Source: Gilvimarinus japonicus (lineage in GTDB: Bacteria; Pseudomonadota; Gammaproteobacteria; Pseudomonadales; Cellvibrionaceae). Taken from it: a DNA stretch of 64,000 nt. The DNA lies in NCBI RefSeq assembly GCF_042847215.1, contig NZ_AP031500.1:1860001-1924000 (forward strand), written 5' to 3'. The position numbers were made by a program, and so were the translations under genes. The stretch's first letter is position 1. Each line of letters starts with the position of its first letter. This document shows positions 15,690 through 25,059 of this stretch, in pieces. The notes beneath the pieces are model-generated. The model was not told the DNA's origin. It saw nothing but the letters and a program-made list of their open reading frames with translations, and searched no databases.

Positions 15690-15724
15690 GGGCGTTCACT
15701 TATAGTTTTATTGAGGTTGTCAGA

Positions 15725-15949
15725 ATGTCGCAGGACGATGTATTGCAAGAAGCGTTGATTGAGCTGCAAAGCCGTTTGAGCTTTCAAGAGGACACGATCA
15801 ATGAGTTGAACCTCATTGTCGCTCGACAAGACCGTCAACTGCAGGCGCTGGCCAAGCAGTTGGGCGGACTGGCAAGTAAGTTTGACGACGCTATGTTTGA
15901 TCGCGAGCAGGGCGGATCGGCGGCGGACGAGCGGCCGCCACACTATTAG
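15725..15949 (+). CDS. slyX: SlyX family protein
   Basis: 74 aa, nearly all one coiled-coil helix with heptad hydrophobics (L-x-E-L-x-x-R-L-S-F-Q-E-D-T-I-x-x-L-N), then a disordered tail ending P-P-H-Y, the standard SlyX ending. Function unsettled; often encoded near FKBP isomerases (slyD), which is not the case here. Its stop is 13 bp from the bepA stop on the other strand. Confidence 0.88.
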   Translation: MSQDDVLQEALIELQSRLSFQEDTINELNLIVARQDRQLQALAKQLGGLASKFDDAMFDREQGGSAADERPPHY

Positions 15950-15962
15950 TGGGCCGCTGCTC

Positions 15963-17399
15963 TTAAAAATCCAGCTCCGAGAGTAGGCGTTCGACGTAGC
16001 GCAACCGCTCTTGCAAAATGGCGGTGCGGTGCGAGTCGTTTTTGGCAAGCTTTAGCGCATTGCGCAGCTGTACGATCGCCCGGTCGTACACACCAACCTG
16101 GATAAAGTATTCGGCCCGCGCCTCGTGTACCCCAAGTACGTCGCCCGCCAATCCGTTCACCTCGGCCAGCAAATACCACATGTAAGGGTCTTCGGTTTCT
16201 TTACGCACGTATTGCGATAAAAACTCCGCGCCGCTTTGATAGTGGCCCGAGTCCATCAGTGCCTCGGCGTAGCGCACGTTAAACGGGTAGTAGTTGGGCA
16301 GGCGCCGCAGGCCGGTGCGCAGTTTTTCCAGCGCGGTGTCGTAGTCTTTAGCAGCCAAGTCAATATCGATATCCATGACTTGATACACCAGCCGGTTTGG
16401 CTCTTTTTGCAGCAGTGGTGCAAGGGCTTTGGCGGCTTCTTGGGCGTTGCCGATTTTGCTGTAGGCCAGTGCTAGACCGTAGCGGCTGGCCTCTGGGGTA
16501 GCGTTATCGCCGTCCATTTCGGACTGGAAAATACCAATCGCCTGTTGCGCGCTTTCGGCTTGCAGTACTTTAATCCGGGCTTTCATCAGCTGAAAGTCCA
16601 GCGAGTCTTTTTGGGTTTTGCCATCGCGCGGATAACGCATGGCGCGGGAGCGGGCGTCGGCTACCCGGCTCTCGGTTACCGGGTGAGTGAGCAAAAAGTC
16701 CGGTGGTCGGCGCGAATAACGCGAGGCGCGTAGCATCTGTTCGAACATGTCCGGCGCGGCGTAGGGATCGTAACCGGCATCAATAAGCGTATCGATTCCC
16801 AGGCGGTCAGCCTCTTGCTCGTTTTGCCGGCTAAAACGTAACTGAGCGTCGGCGGCCGCAGCCTGAGTTGCGGCCATAGCAGCCATGCCTCCGTCACTGC
16901 CGCTCGCGGCTAACACTAAGCTTGCGAGCAAAGCGGTGTAAAATGGGATGGTCATGTTGCGTTGCTGCTCTAACCGGCGCGCGTAGTGGCGCTGGCTTAA
17001 GTGAGCCAGTTCGTGGGTCAGTACCGAGGCCAGTTGTGCCTCGTTTTGCGAATAGATAAATAGGCCGGTATGTACGCCAATCACGTTGCCGGGGGCGGCA
17101 AAGGCGTTCATGGCGGGGTTTTCGACGACGATCAGCTCAAAATTGCGATTATTTAGCTGGCTAAACTGCGTGAGCCGGCCAATTAAATCGCGTAAGTAGC
17201 TAATCAATAGCGGATCGTCAGAGGTCGGTATTTGCGCACGATAGCTGCGCATAAATAATTTGCCGAGGCGTTTCTCCTCCTGGAATGAGACGATCCCCGA
17301 TGACGTGTCGCCAAAATCCGGCAGGTTTAAGTCATCGGCGCGGCCTACGGCGGGAATGCTTAACAGCAGCGATAACACAAGGGATAAAGCTTTATTCAC
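15963..17399 (-). CDS. bepA: BepA/YfgC-type periplasmic M48 metalloprotease with TPR domain
   Basis: 478 aa, signal peptide ending at V-G-R-A. The zinc motif H-E-L-A-H (about residue 129-133) is followed by S-Q-R-H-Y-A-R-R, and the third ligand E sits in Q-N-E-Q-E-A-D-R-L-G. The C-terminal half (about 280-478) carries TPR helices. E. coli BepA helps LptD and other outer-membrane proteins fold, and degrades stalled ones. Length and domain order match. It diverges from the tusA-like gene across 204 bp that should contain both promoters. Confidence 0.92.
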   Translation of the reverse strand: MNKALSLVLSLLLSIPAVGRADDLNLPDFGDTSSGIVSFQEEKRLGKLFMRSYRAQIPTSDDPLLISYLRDLIGRLTQFSQLNNRNFELIVVENPAMNAFAAPGNVIGVHTGLFIYSQNEAQLASVLTHELAHLSQRHYARRLEQQRNMTIPFYTALLASLVLAASGSDGGMAAMAATQAAAADAQLRFSRQNEQEADRLGIDTLIDAGYDPYAAPDMFEQMLRASRYSRRPPDFLLTHPVTESRVADARSRAMRYPRDGKTQKDSLDFQLMKARIKVLQAESAQQAIGIFQSEMDGDNATPEASRYGLALAYSKIGNAQEAAKALAPLLQKEPNRLVYQVMDIDIDLAAKDYDTALEKLRTGLRRLPNYYPFNVRYAEALMDSGHYQSGAEFLSQYVRKETEDPYMWYLLAEVNGLAGDVLGVHEARAEYFIQVGVYDRAIVQLRNALKLAKNDSHRTAILQERLRYVERLLSELDF

Positions 17400-17603
17400 A
17401 ATAACTCGGTCTCTTCGGGCACACGGAGCCGCATTTAGATACGACGGTCAGTCCTGCTACGGGGCATAGTATCATTAATGCATAGGGGCGCTGGCAAGTG
17501 CAATCGTGCGGCCTGCTACTTGTGCACACGCGCAATGTTAACTAGCATGTCGGGTCACCTCCGGCGATGCCGCTGGCGGTTCTGATGTGGGCTTGTAGGT
17601 GGT

Positions 17604-17867
17604 ATGACAAAGATCGATCCGAGCAGTTCCCTCCCTAGTGCGACGCTGGTAGACGCCCGACAACTGCGCTGCCCTATGCCGCTGTTGCGTGCCAAGCAGG
17701 CCATGCGGCCTTTGGCGGTAGGCGACCAGATTGAGGTGCGCGCCACTGATGCGGGTTCCGTCAGAGATTTTCACGCCTATGTGCAGCTTGCTGGCCACCA
17801 GATGATCGAGTTTATCGATATGGGGGATGAATACGTTTACCTGATTGAAAAAGGAGGTGCGGTCTAA
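17604..17867 (+). CDS. TusA family sulfur-carrier protein
   Basis: 87 aa. The TusA signature C-P-M-P-L-L-R-A-K (Cys at about residue 29) is intact, in a beta-alpha-beta-alpha-beta-beta fold; the N-terminal extension (about 15 residues) is longer than in E. coli TusA. Such proteins pass persulfide sulfur to acceptors in tRNA or cofactor thiolation. The gene sits between bepA and a PerM-type permease, an arrangement I recall in Pseudomonas, where this paralogue is not the main tusA of mnm5s2U synthesis. A specific partner is not evident. Confidence 0.85.
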   Translation: MTKIDPSSSLPSATLVDARQLRCPMPLLRAKQAMRPLAVGDQIEVRATDAGSVRDFHAYVQLAGHQMIEFIDMGDEYVYLIEKGGAV

Positions 17868-17892
17868 TGCTCATCTGGAGAGTGAAACAACG

Positions 17893-18996
17893 ATGCTGAA
17901 AATAGTCCGCAGCTGGATTGACCGCTATTTCTCCGATGAGGAGGCGGTTCTGCTGGTGGTGATCATTGCTGTCAGCTTGCTGGTTATCTTAACCATGGGG
18001 GTGGTACTGGCCCCGATGATTGCCAGTATTATTATCGCGTTTTTAATGCAGGGGTTGGTGGTACGCTTACGCGAGTGGGGCGCGCCGCATTGGCTGGCGG
18101 TTACCGTCACATTTATTTTGCTGTTGCTCATGCTCGCCTCGGTATTGCTGGTGCTACTGCCAGTGTTATGGCAGCAGTCGGCGCGACTGTTTGCCGAGGT
18201 GCCGAGGATGCTGGGTGAGTGGCAAAGCGTGTTGCTATTGCTGCCCGAGAATTACCCTAATTTAGTCTCCCAAGCGCAGGTCGAGGATTTAATCGCGGCC
18301 ACAACAGCCGAGCTTGGCCGTATGGGGCAAAATGTTTTGACGTTTTCGGTAAGCAGTCTGCCCATTTTGATGACGGTGCTGGTGTATTTTGTACTGGTGC
18401 CTATTTTGGTGTTCTTCTTCCTTAAAGACAGCTCTTTAATCGCGGACTGGATCGCCAGCTTTTTACCCAAAAAGCGCCCGGTGATGACCAAGATCTGGAG
18501 CGAAATGAACCAGCAAATTGCTAACTATGTGCGCGGTAAGTCCATCGAGATATTAATTGTCGGCTCTGTGTCTTATGTGGCATTTGCGCTGTTGGGCCTG
18601 AACTACGCAGCACTGCTGGGTATTGCTGTGGGTTTGTCGGTGGTTATTCCGTACATTGGCGCGGCGGTGGTTACCATACCGGTTGCCATGATCGCCTACT
18701 TCCAGTGGGGGTGGGGTTCGGAGTTTCTTTATTTGATGTTGGTGTACATCATTATTCAGGGTATCGATGGCAATATTCTCGTGCCACTGCTGTTTTCTGA
18801 GGCCGTCAACCTGCACCCGGTTGCGATTATTATGGCGGTTTTGGTGTTTGGCGGCTTGTGGGGCTTTTGGGGGGTATTTTTTGCGATCCCGCTAGCCACC
18901 TTAGTAAAAGCGATTTTGTACGCCTGGCCCATGGGAATTGCCGTCGAGTCAGAATCCGAGCCAAGCCCAGCGGTTGATATTTCGGAGCCGCAGTAA
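17893..18996 (+). CDS. AI-2E/PerM family membrane transporter
   Basis: ATG 17893 (367 aa) rather than a 17845 start that overlaps the tusA-like gene. About eight TM helices, with the family features P-I-L-V-F-F-F-L-K-D and an I-P-Y-I-G-A motif (about residues 250-255). PerM/YdiK-type proteins are linked to export or Na+(Li+)/H+ antiport in some species; substrate here is unknown. The stop overlaps the start of the M16 gene (TAATG at 18994-18998), so the two are translationally coupled. Confidence 0.85.
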   Translation: MLKIVRSWIDRYFSDEEAVLLVVIIAVSLLVILTMGVVLAPMIASIIIAFLMQGLVVRLREWGAPHWLAVTVTFILLLLMLASVLLVLLPVLWQQSARLFAEVPRMLGEWQSVLLLLPENYPNLVSQAQVEDLIAATTAELGRMGQNVLTFSVSSLPILMTVLVYFVLVPILVFFFLKDSSLIADWIASFLPKKRPVMTKIWSEMNQQIANYVRGKSIEILIVGSVSYVAFALLGLNYAALLGIAVGLSVVIPYIGAAVVTIPVAMIAYFQWGWGSEFLYLMLVYIIIQGIDGNILVPLLFSEAVNLHPVAIIMAVLVFGGLWGFWGVFFAIPLATLVKAILYAWPMGIAVESESEPSPAVDISEPQ

Positions 18997-21995
18997 TGGT
19001 GCTGGGTTGGTGGCTGCCAAGGGCAGCATCCTTAACGGCTGTGCTGAGTTTTATGCTGCTGGTGTTGCCGATGCGGCTGTTTGCGGCACCCGCCGCAGAG
19101 TCCGCTGCCGAGGCGCCGGGGTTTCGGGTCGAAGAGGTGATCGCCAGCCCGGAAGATCCGCGCGCGTATCGTGCGCTTGCCTATGACAATGGTTTGCAGG
19201 TGCTGCTGGTGCGCGACCCGGCAGCGACAGAAGCCAACTGGGCGTTAAGTGTGTTGGCTGGGGCCAACCAAGATCCGGTAGCGTTGCCGGGGCTGAATAA
19301 TTTGCTGGCTTTGGTGTTATACAGTGATCCGGCGGCCAATATTAACGTTCAGCCCGAGCACACCGAGTATCATTTGCGAGCGCCGACGAATGCGTTGGCC
19401 ACAGCGCTTACTGACTTTTTTACGCATATCGATCGCAGTGCAGAAATACCGCTTGAAGAGATAGAGCGCGGACAACATTTACTGGCCAATAATATTCGCT
19501 CGGGGCTGGGTGCCACACTGACGGATCGCCGCGACGATGTTTTTAGTGCGCTTTTTAATGCTGAGCACCCAATGGCGCGCCGCCAAGGGGCGTCCGCCAG
19601 TATTGCGCAGTTGCCGGTAGTGACTGAAGCGCTGCAAAAAAACTTTAAACGCCTGTATACCCCCGCGCGGATGCGACTGGCCCTTGTGGCTAATCTGCCG
19701 CTCGATCGGCAACAAAGCATTGTCACCGCTGCCTTGAACCGCTTGAGCCAAAAAGCCCCGGGGACTATCCGCGACGCAAATTATCCACCACTGTTTACAC
19801 CACAAACGCTGCCCATTGACGTGCAAATCCAGGCCGATATTGCCAAGCCGCAATTGCAGTTGTTGTTTCCTGTGCCCAACCCCTTAGCGTTATACGCTGA
19901 AAAACCCTTGGCGGAAGTTTCTAGGTTGTTGGCCGACGGTGGCCCCGGCAGCTTACTGGCGCTGCTAAAAAGTTTAGGCTGGGCCGACACTATCGATACT
20001 GGCATGGGCATGCAGTCGCGCTATGACGGCTTATTTGAAGTGCGCATCGATTTGACGGACCTCGGTGTGCGCGCCAAAGATCAAGTTGTGGCGCTGGTAT
20101 TTTACATGCTCGACCAAATCAGGATGCGGGGGTTACGTGAGTGGCGCCACCTTGAGCTGGCCCGCACGGCGGCGTTGGATTTTCGTTATCGCGACGCCTC
20201 AGCAGTGCGCGATCCCGCTCAGCTGGCTCATGCGCTGCACTATTACCGTCCGCGCGATGTCCTTTACGGCCCGTTTCGCTACAACGAGTTTAACGAGCGG
20301 TTGGTGCGGCGCTATTTAGACTTTTTACGCAGCGACAATGTCTTGGTGAGTTTGACGTCAACAGCGGCGGTTGCGGGCGAGCAACGCAGCCCGGTGTTGT
20401 TGACGCCGTATTCCGCGGTTAAATCGAGTGAGGCGCAGCCCGACATTAAAATTACTGTGCGCCGGCGGCTGGACTTTCCCGAGCGCAATAATTTTATTCC
20501 GACGCGTTTAAGCACCAAAGAAGCGCCGATGCTACCTACCTCGCAAAATACCGGCATTAATGAGGTGGTAGAGCTGTTTAACCGGCCGCGTTTTAGTGCT
20601 TGGTTTAATCGCGGTCACATTGCCAGCCCAGCGGCGTCGGTATTGCTGCGCTTAGAGATTCCGGCGGCGGGGGCGTCTGCGCTCGCGGCAGCCGAGGCTG
20701 AACTAATGGCGGAGCTGGTTCGCCAAGAGCTTAATGAAAAGGCGTTTGCCGCACATCTGGCCGGAGTTGATTTTACGGTGCAGCCGCACGCATTAGGGCT
20801 GGACGTCCATGTGCATGGCTACAACTCGCAACTTGGTTTAATGCTAACGCGCATCGATCAAGTGTTGGACGATGTAGAAATCACAGATCGGCGCTTTAAG
20901 CGGGCGCAGGATATGTTGGCCGAGCGCTTAACGATGCCGAGAAATACGCTGGATAGCATTCTTCGCGAGCGTTTAAACCGTTTGCACTATCGCCCTAGCT
21001 GGACGCGAGCGGAACGCGCGGAAGCGTTGGCCAGTATCACCCCCGATCAGCTGCGCAACTTTAAGCATGTTCATTACCGCCCGGCGCGTCTTAGTATATT
21101 GTTTTACGGCAATCTTTATCGCCAAGAAGCGCAGCGGCTGGCGGCTCTAAGTGAGCACTATTTTTTAGAGGATGATGCCGGTGCGCCACGTACCGCCACT
21201 TATGGCCGCTTGAGTGGCGATAAGGGCCCACAATTAAGCCTGCCAACTCGCGATGGCAGTGGTGTGGCGCTGTACCTGCAGGGGCGGGGCGCCAGCGCCG
21301 TCGATTACGCTCAAATGCAGCTTGCCGCGCAACTGCTGCGCGAATCGCTAACGGCAGAGCCTGAGAACATTGCGGATCAGTTTGTAATCAAAGGGCTCGT
21401 CGCGGGTGACGATACCGCTGAAGGTGCCTCGGGTGCTATCGCAGACACTACGGTGAGCCTTAAAAGTGCGGCAGACGAAAGCTCTGCAGATGATTCGCAA
21501 CGGGAAGCGCATTCAGTGACGCCCACAACGACCATTGACCCGGCTAATATCGCCGTATTTGATTGGCAGCTGGCAGGGCGCCCGGCGCTGGTGGTTTATT
21601 GGGCGGGAGAGACAGCCGACGGGGCGGCGCTGCGCGAGTTTGTGCGTCAAGAGTTGGCTCGCCAGTGGCCATCCGCTGCGCTCGCAGAAGCCCAAACGGT
21701 TGTTGGGCGAAGGCTTGCTAACGATAGTGCCGGCGGTTTGCGTGAAAAAAGCACGGCGCTGTGGCGTGAGCTGGTGGATGCTACCATGGCCAATACATCT
21801 GTTATGACAGAGGTTGCCGGTGCAAGCGTGGCCTCGTCTGAGCGATATCGCCGCTATTTGGCTGAGCGGGTGGCCGGCGCGCTAGCTCTTACGGGAACGG
21901 CGGAGAAAAATGCGCCAACCTCTAACCAAAAAGCGCTAGATAGTTATTGGAATCACTTGCAGAAGCAGCCGTTGCAGGGCCCGGTTTTGCCCTAA
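18996..21995 (+). CDS. M16 (pitrilysin/insulinase) family protein lacking zinc site
   Basis: 999 aa, signal peptide to about residue 31 (L-F-A-A-P), so periplasmic. Overall size and layout follow M16A pitrilysin (four homologous domains). The inverted zinc motif H-x-x-E-H, expected after L-P-G-L, reads N-N-L-L-A-L (residues 101-106): both His and the Glu are gone. The downstream metal-binding Glu region (L-L-A-N-N-I-R-S-G-L-G, about 162-172) also lacks the Glu. A Ser/Asp/Glu-rich insert lies near residues 800-835. It is therefore probably a non-catalytic pseudo-enzyme, perhaps a substrate-binding or scaffold protein. Coupled to the PerM gene. Confidence 0.85.
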   Translation: MVLGWWLPRAASLTAVLSFMLLVLPMRLFAAPAAESAAEAPGFRVEEVIASPEDPRAYRALAYDNGLQVLLVRDPAATEANWALSVLAGANQDPVALPGLNNLLALVLYSDPAANINVQPEHTEYHLRAPTNALATALTDFFTHIDRSAEIPLEEIERGQHLLANNIRSGLGATLTDRRDDVFSALFNAEHPMARRQGASASIAQLPVVTEALQKNFKRLYTPARMRLALVANLPLDRQQSIVTAALNRLSQKAPGTIRDANYPPLFTPQTLPIDVQIQADIAKPQLQLLFPVPNPLALYAEKPLAEVSRLLADGGPGSLLALLKSLGWADTIDTGMGMQSRYDGLFEVRIDLTDLGVRAKDQVVALVFYMLDQIRMRGLREWRHLELARTAALDFRYRDASAVRDPAQLAHALHYYRPRDVLYGPFRYNEFNERLVRRYLDFLRSDNVLVSLTSTAAVAGEQRSPVLLTPYSAVKSSEAQPDIKITVRRRLDFPERNNFIPTRLSTKEAPMLPTSQNTGINEVVELFNRPRFSAWFNRGHIASPAASVLLRLEIPAAGASALAAAEAELMAELVRQELNEKAFAAHLAGVDFTVQPHALGLDVHVHGYNSQLGLMLTRIDQVLDDVEITDRRFKRAQDMLAERLTMPRNTLDSILRERLNRLHYRPSWTRAERAEALASITPDQLRNFKHVHYRPARLSILFYGNLYRQEAQRLAALSEHYFLEDDAGAPRTATYGRLSGDKGPQLSLPTRDGSGVALYLQGRGASAVDYAQMQLAAQLLRESLTAEPENIADQFVIKGLVAGDDTAEGASGAIADTTVSLKSAADESSADDSQREAHSVTPTTTIDPANIAVFDWQLAGRPALVVYWAGETADGAALREFVRQELARQWPSAALAEAQTVVGRRLANDSAGGLREKSTALWRELVDATMANTSVMTEVAGASVASSERYRRYLAERVAGALALTGTAEKNAPTSNQKALDSYWNHLQKQPLQGPVLP

Positions 21996-22299
21996 AATGT
22001 AGCGCGCCCGGGTGTTTATCGTTCGGGCCTGTTTGAAAATTGGCCTGTCTGAGCAAAATGCGTACCGATCTTGGTGCTGCCCCGCTGCTGATATCGCAGG
22101 GCTAGCAAAAATCCCGTAAATATGTAAAAATTCGCGCATTTTTGGGCCCCAGTATTGGGGTAATCGCCACGTTTAACCCTAATATAGTCACAACGTAAAG
22201 GGGCGAGGCCACTGGTAGCTATCCTGCCAGGTACGGTCTGCGTTGGTGTTAACGCTGTGTCCAAATGTGCTCAAAAGGCGCATGACTGAGGAGAATTAA
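21996..22299. other. Intergenic region before aceE
   Basis: About 300 bp without a gene. A weak GCCCG/CGGGC hairpin (22006-22028) may end the M16 transcript. A CCCCA-GTAT-TGGGG palindrome (22147-22160) precedes a possible promoter region near 22155-22190. No PdhR-type ATTGGT...ACCAAT operator is visible. Ribosome site GAGGAG for aceE at 22290-22295. Confidence 0.4.
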
Positions 22300-24951
22300 A
22301 TGATAGAAGATATTGATGCTCTGGAAACCCGAGAGTGGCGCGATGCCCTCGATTCTGTAGTACGTCACGTGGGGAAAGAGCGTGCCGCATTTCTTCTGAA
22401 GAGCCTGTCCGAGTCTGCTGCAGACCACGGCATTGATCAGCCCTCTGCTATCACCACGCCTTATCGCAACACCATTCCCACCTCCAAAGAAATCCAAAGC
22501 CCCGGCGACCACTACATTGAACGTAAAATCCGTTCAATTATTCGCTGGAACGCGATTGCGATGGTGGTTCGTGCGAACAAAAATGATGATGAGCTGGGCG
22601 GTCATATCGCGTCATTCTCCTCAGCCGCTACCTTGTACGAGGTGGGTTTTAACCATTTCTTTCGTGGTAATGACGGCGATAAGCCGGGCGATTTGGTGTA
22701 CTTCCAGGGGCACAGCTCTCCGGGCATGTACGCGCGCTCTTACCTCGAAGGTCGTCTGACCGAAGATCAACTGGATAACTTCCGTCGCGAAGTGGACGGT
22801 AAAGGTTTGTCGTCTTATCCGCATCCTTGGTTGATGCCTGATTACTGGCAGTTTCCCACCGTTTCTATGGGCCTCGGTCCTATTGCGGCTATTTATCAAG
22901 CGCAAGTAATGCGCTACATGGATCAGCGCGAGCTGATCGACAAAGGCGACCGTAAAATTTGGGCGTTTTTGGGCGACGGCGAGTGTGACGAGCCAGAAAG
23001 CTTGGGCGCAATTGCGCTGGCTGGCCGCGAAAAACTCGACAACCTGATCTTTGTGATCAACTGTAACTTGCAGCGCTTGGATGGGCCGGTACGTGGTAAC
23101 GGTAAAATCGTACAAGAGCTCGAAGGCGTATTCCGTGGCGCTGGCTGGAACGTGGTTAAAGTTCTGTGGGGTGGCGGCTGGGATGCACTGCTTGAAAAAG
23201 ACACCACCGGCCTGCTGCAAAAGCGCATGGATGAAGTGTGTGATGGCGAGATGCAAAACTATAAAGCCAATGGCGGCGCTTACACCCGTGAGCACTTCTT
23301 TGGTAAGTACCCAGAGCTGTTAGAGCTGGTTAAAGATTTGTCTGACGACGATATTCTGCGCCTAGCGCGTGGCGGTCACGACGCGCACAAAGTGTATAAC
23401 GCTTATCATAATGCGGTTAACACTAAAGGCGTGCCGACAGTGGTGTTGGCGCAAACCGTTAAAGGTTATGGCATGGGCCCCACTGGTGAAGCGGTTAACA
23501 ACGCTCACCAAGTTAAAAAACTCGACATCGAAGGGCTGAAAACCTTCCGTGATCGTTTTAGCATTCCGATCGATGATAAAGACCTGGAGAAAATCCCTTA
23601 CTACCGCCCTGCGGATGACAGCGCCGAAATGCAATACTTGCAAGAGCGTCGTCGCACGTTGGATGGTTACCTGCCAGCGCGTAAGTCTGATTTTGAATCG
23701 CTGCCTATCCCCGAACTGGACGCCTTTAAAGCTCAGCTTAAAGGCACCGGTGAGCGTGAAATCTCGACCACAATGGCGTTTGTGCGCGTGTTAAACACGC
23801 TGCTTAAAGACAAGCAGATTGGCAAACAAGTGGTGCCGATTGTACCGGACGAAGCTCGTACCTTTGGTATGGAAGGCATGTTCCGTCAAGTGGGTATTTA
23901 CTCGGCGTTGGGTCAGAAGTATACCCCGCAAGACGCCGGCCAGATCATGTACTACAAAGAGGACGAGAAAGGCCAGATTCTGGAAGAGGGCATCAACGAA
24001 GCCGGCGCTATGTCCGCTTGGGTTGCCGCGGCCACCTCGTACAGCAACCACGCAAAACCGTTGCTGCCGTTTTACATTTATTACTCTATGTTTGGTTTTC
24101 AACGCATTGGCGACTTGGCTTGGTTGGCGGGCGATGCGCAAGCGCGTGGCTTCTTGCTGGGCGGCACCGCAGGGCGTACCACGCTGAACGGTGAAGGCTT
24201 GCAGCACCAAGATGGTCACAGCCATATTTTGGCGAACACTATCCCTAACTGTCGCAGCTACGATCCGACCTTCTCTTACGAGGTGGCGGTTGTGGTACAA
24301 GACGGTCTGAAGCGGATGTACCAGGACAAAGAGAACTGTTACTACTACATTACGTTGATGAACGAAAACTACGTTCATCCTGATATGCCAGAAGGTGTCG
24401 AAGAGGGCATCATTAAAGGTATTTATCAGCTTGAAAAAGGCACCAGCAAGAAGAAAAACCGTGTTCAGTTGATGGGCTCGGGCACTATTTTGAATGAGGT
24501 GATTGCCGCAGCTGAGATCCTGCGCAAAGACTTCAGTGTTGAAGCTGATATTTGGAGTGTCACCAGCGTTAACGAGTTGACCCGTGAAGGTCAGGCCACC
24601 GCGCGCTGGAACTTGTTACACCCAACCGAAACACCGCGCAAAGCCTACATTACTGAGGTCTTAGAGTCTCAGGATGGGCCGTTTATTATCGCCACCGATT
24701 ACATGAAGAACTACGCAGAACAATTGCGTGCGTTTATTCCGGGCGATTATCAAGTGCTGGGTACCGACGGTTTTGGTCGCAGTGACTCACGCAAAAAGTT
24801 GCGTCACTTCTTTGAGGTTGACAGCCACTTTGTGGTGATTGCCGCACTGAAATCTCTGGCCGACCAAGGCAAAATCAAAGCCGACGTTGTAGCCAAAGCC
24901 ATCAAACAGTTTGGTATTGATCCAGATAAAGCCGATCCGTTGACCGTATAG
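22300..24951 (+). CDS. aceE: Pyruvate dehydrogenase E1 component, homodimeric type
   Basis: 883 aa, full length for the AceE family (E. coli 887). The protein decarboxylates pyruvate on thiamine diphosphate and reductively acetylates the lipoyl domains of AceF. The ThDP motif G-D-G-E-C-D-E (about 227-233) leading to N-C-N-L-Q (about 253-257) is intact, and the active-site loop and M-x-E-G-x-x-x-E-A-G region (I-L-E-E-G-I-N-E-A-G, about 563-572) is conserved. ATG 22300 follows GAGGAG. A 108-bp gap separates it from aceF. Long minus-strand open frames inside it are shadows. Confidence 0.97.
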   Translation: MIEDIDALETREWRDALDSVVRHVGKERAAFLLKSLSESAADHGIDQPSAITTPYRNTIPTSKEIQSPGDHYIERKIRSIIRWNAIAMVVRANKNDDELGGHIASFSSAATLYEVGFNHFFRGNDGDKPGDLVYFQGHSSPGMYARSYLEGRLTEDQLDNFRREVDGKGLSSYPHPWLMPDYWQFPTVSMGLGPIAAIYQAQVMRYMDQRELIDKGDRKIWAFLGDGECDEPESLGAIALAGREKLDNLIFVINCNLQRLDGPVRGNGKIVQELEGVFRGAGWNVVKVLWGGGWDALLEKDTTGLLQKRMDEVCDGEMQNYKANGGAYTREHFFGKYPELLELVKDLSDDDILRLARGGHDAHKVYNAYHNAVNTKGVPTVVLAQTVKGYGMGPTGEAVNNAHQVKKLDIEGLKTFRDRFSIPIDDKDLEKIPYYRPADDSAEMQYLQERRRTLDGYLPARKSDFESLPIPELDAFKAQLKGTGEREISTTMAFVRVLNTLLKDKQIGKQVVPIVPDEARTFGMEGMFRQVGIYSALGQKYTPQDAGQIMYYKEDEKGQILEEGINEAGAMSAWVAAATSYSNHAKPLLPFYIYYSMFGFQRIGDLAWLAGDAQARGFLLGGTAGRTTLNGEGLQHQDGHSHILANTIPNCRSYDPTFSYEVAVVVQDGLKRMYQDKENCYYYITLMNENYVHPDMPEGVEEGIIKGIYQLEKGTSKKKNRVQLMGSGTILNEVIAAAEILRKDFSVEADIWSVTSVNELTREGQATARWNLLHPTETPRKAYITEVLESQDGPFIIATDYMKNYAEQLRAFIPGDYQVLGTDGFGRSDSRKKLRHFFEVDSHFVVIAALKSLADQGKIKADVVAKAIKQFGIDPDKADPLTV

Positions 24952-25059
24952 TCGCCTACCCGCGACAAGTGGGGCGCGCCAAGCGCCCTGCAAGATCAAT
25001 GGATAACGTAAGCCACAGCCACAAGCTGGGGCGGATTAAAAATGTAGCGAGGAGTTACC

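Noticed and set aside
22621..24378. Long minus-strand open frames (224 and 195 aa) inside aceE
   Set aside because: They lie fully antisense to a strongly conserved gene and have no RBS or recognisable domain; they come from codon bias.
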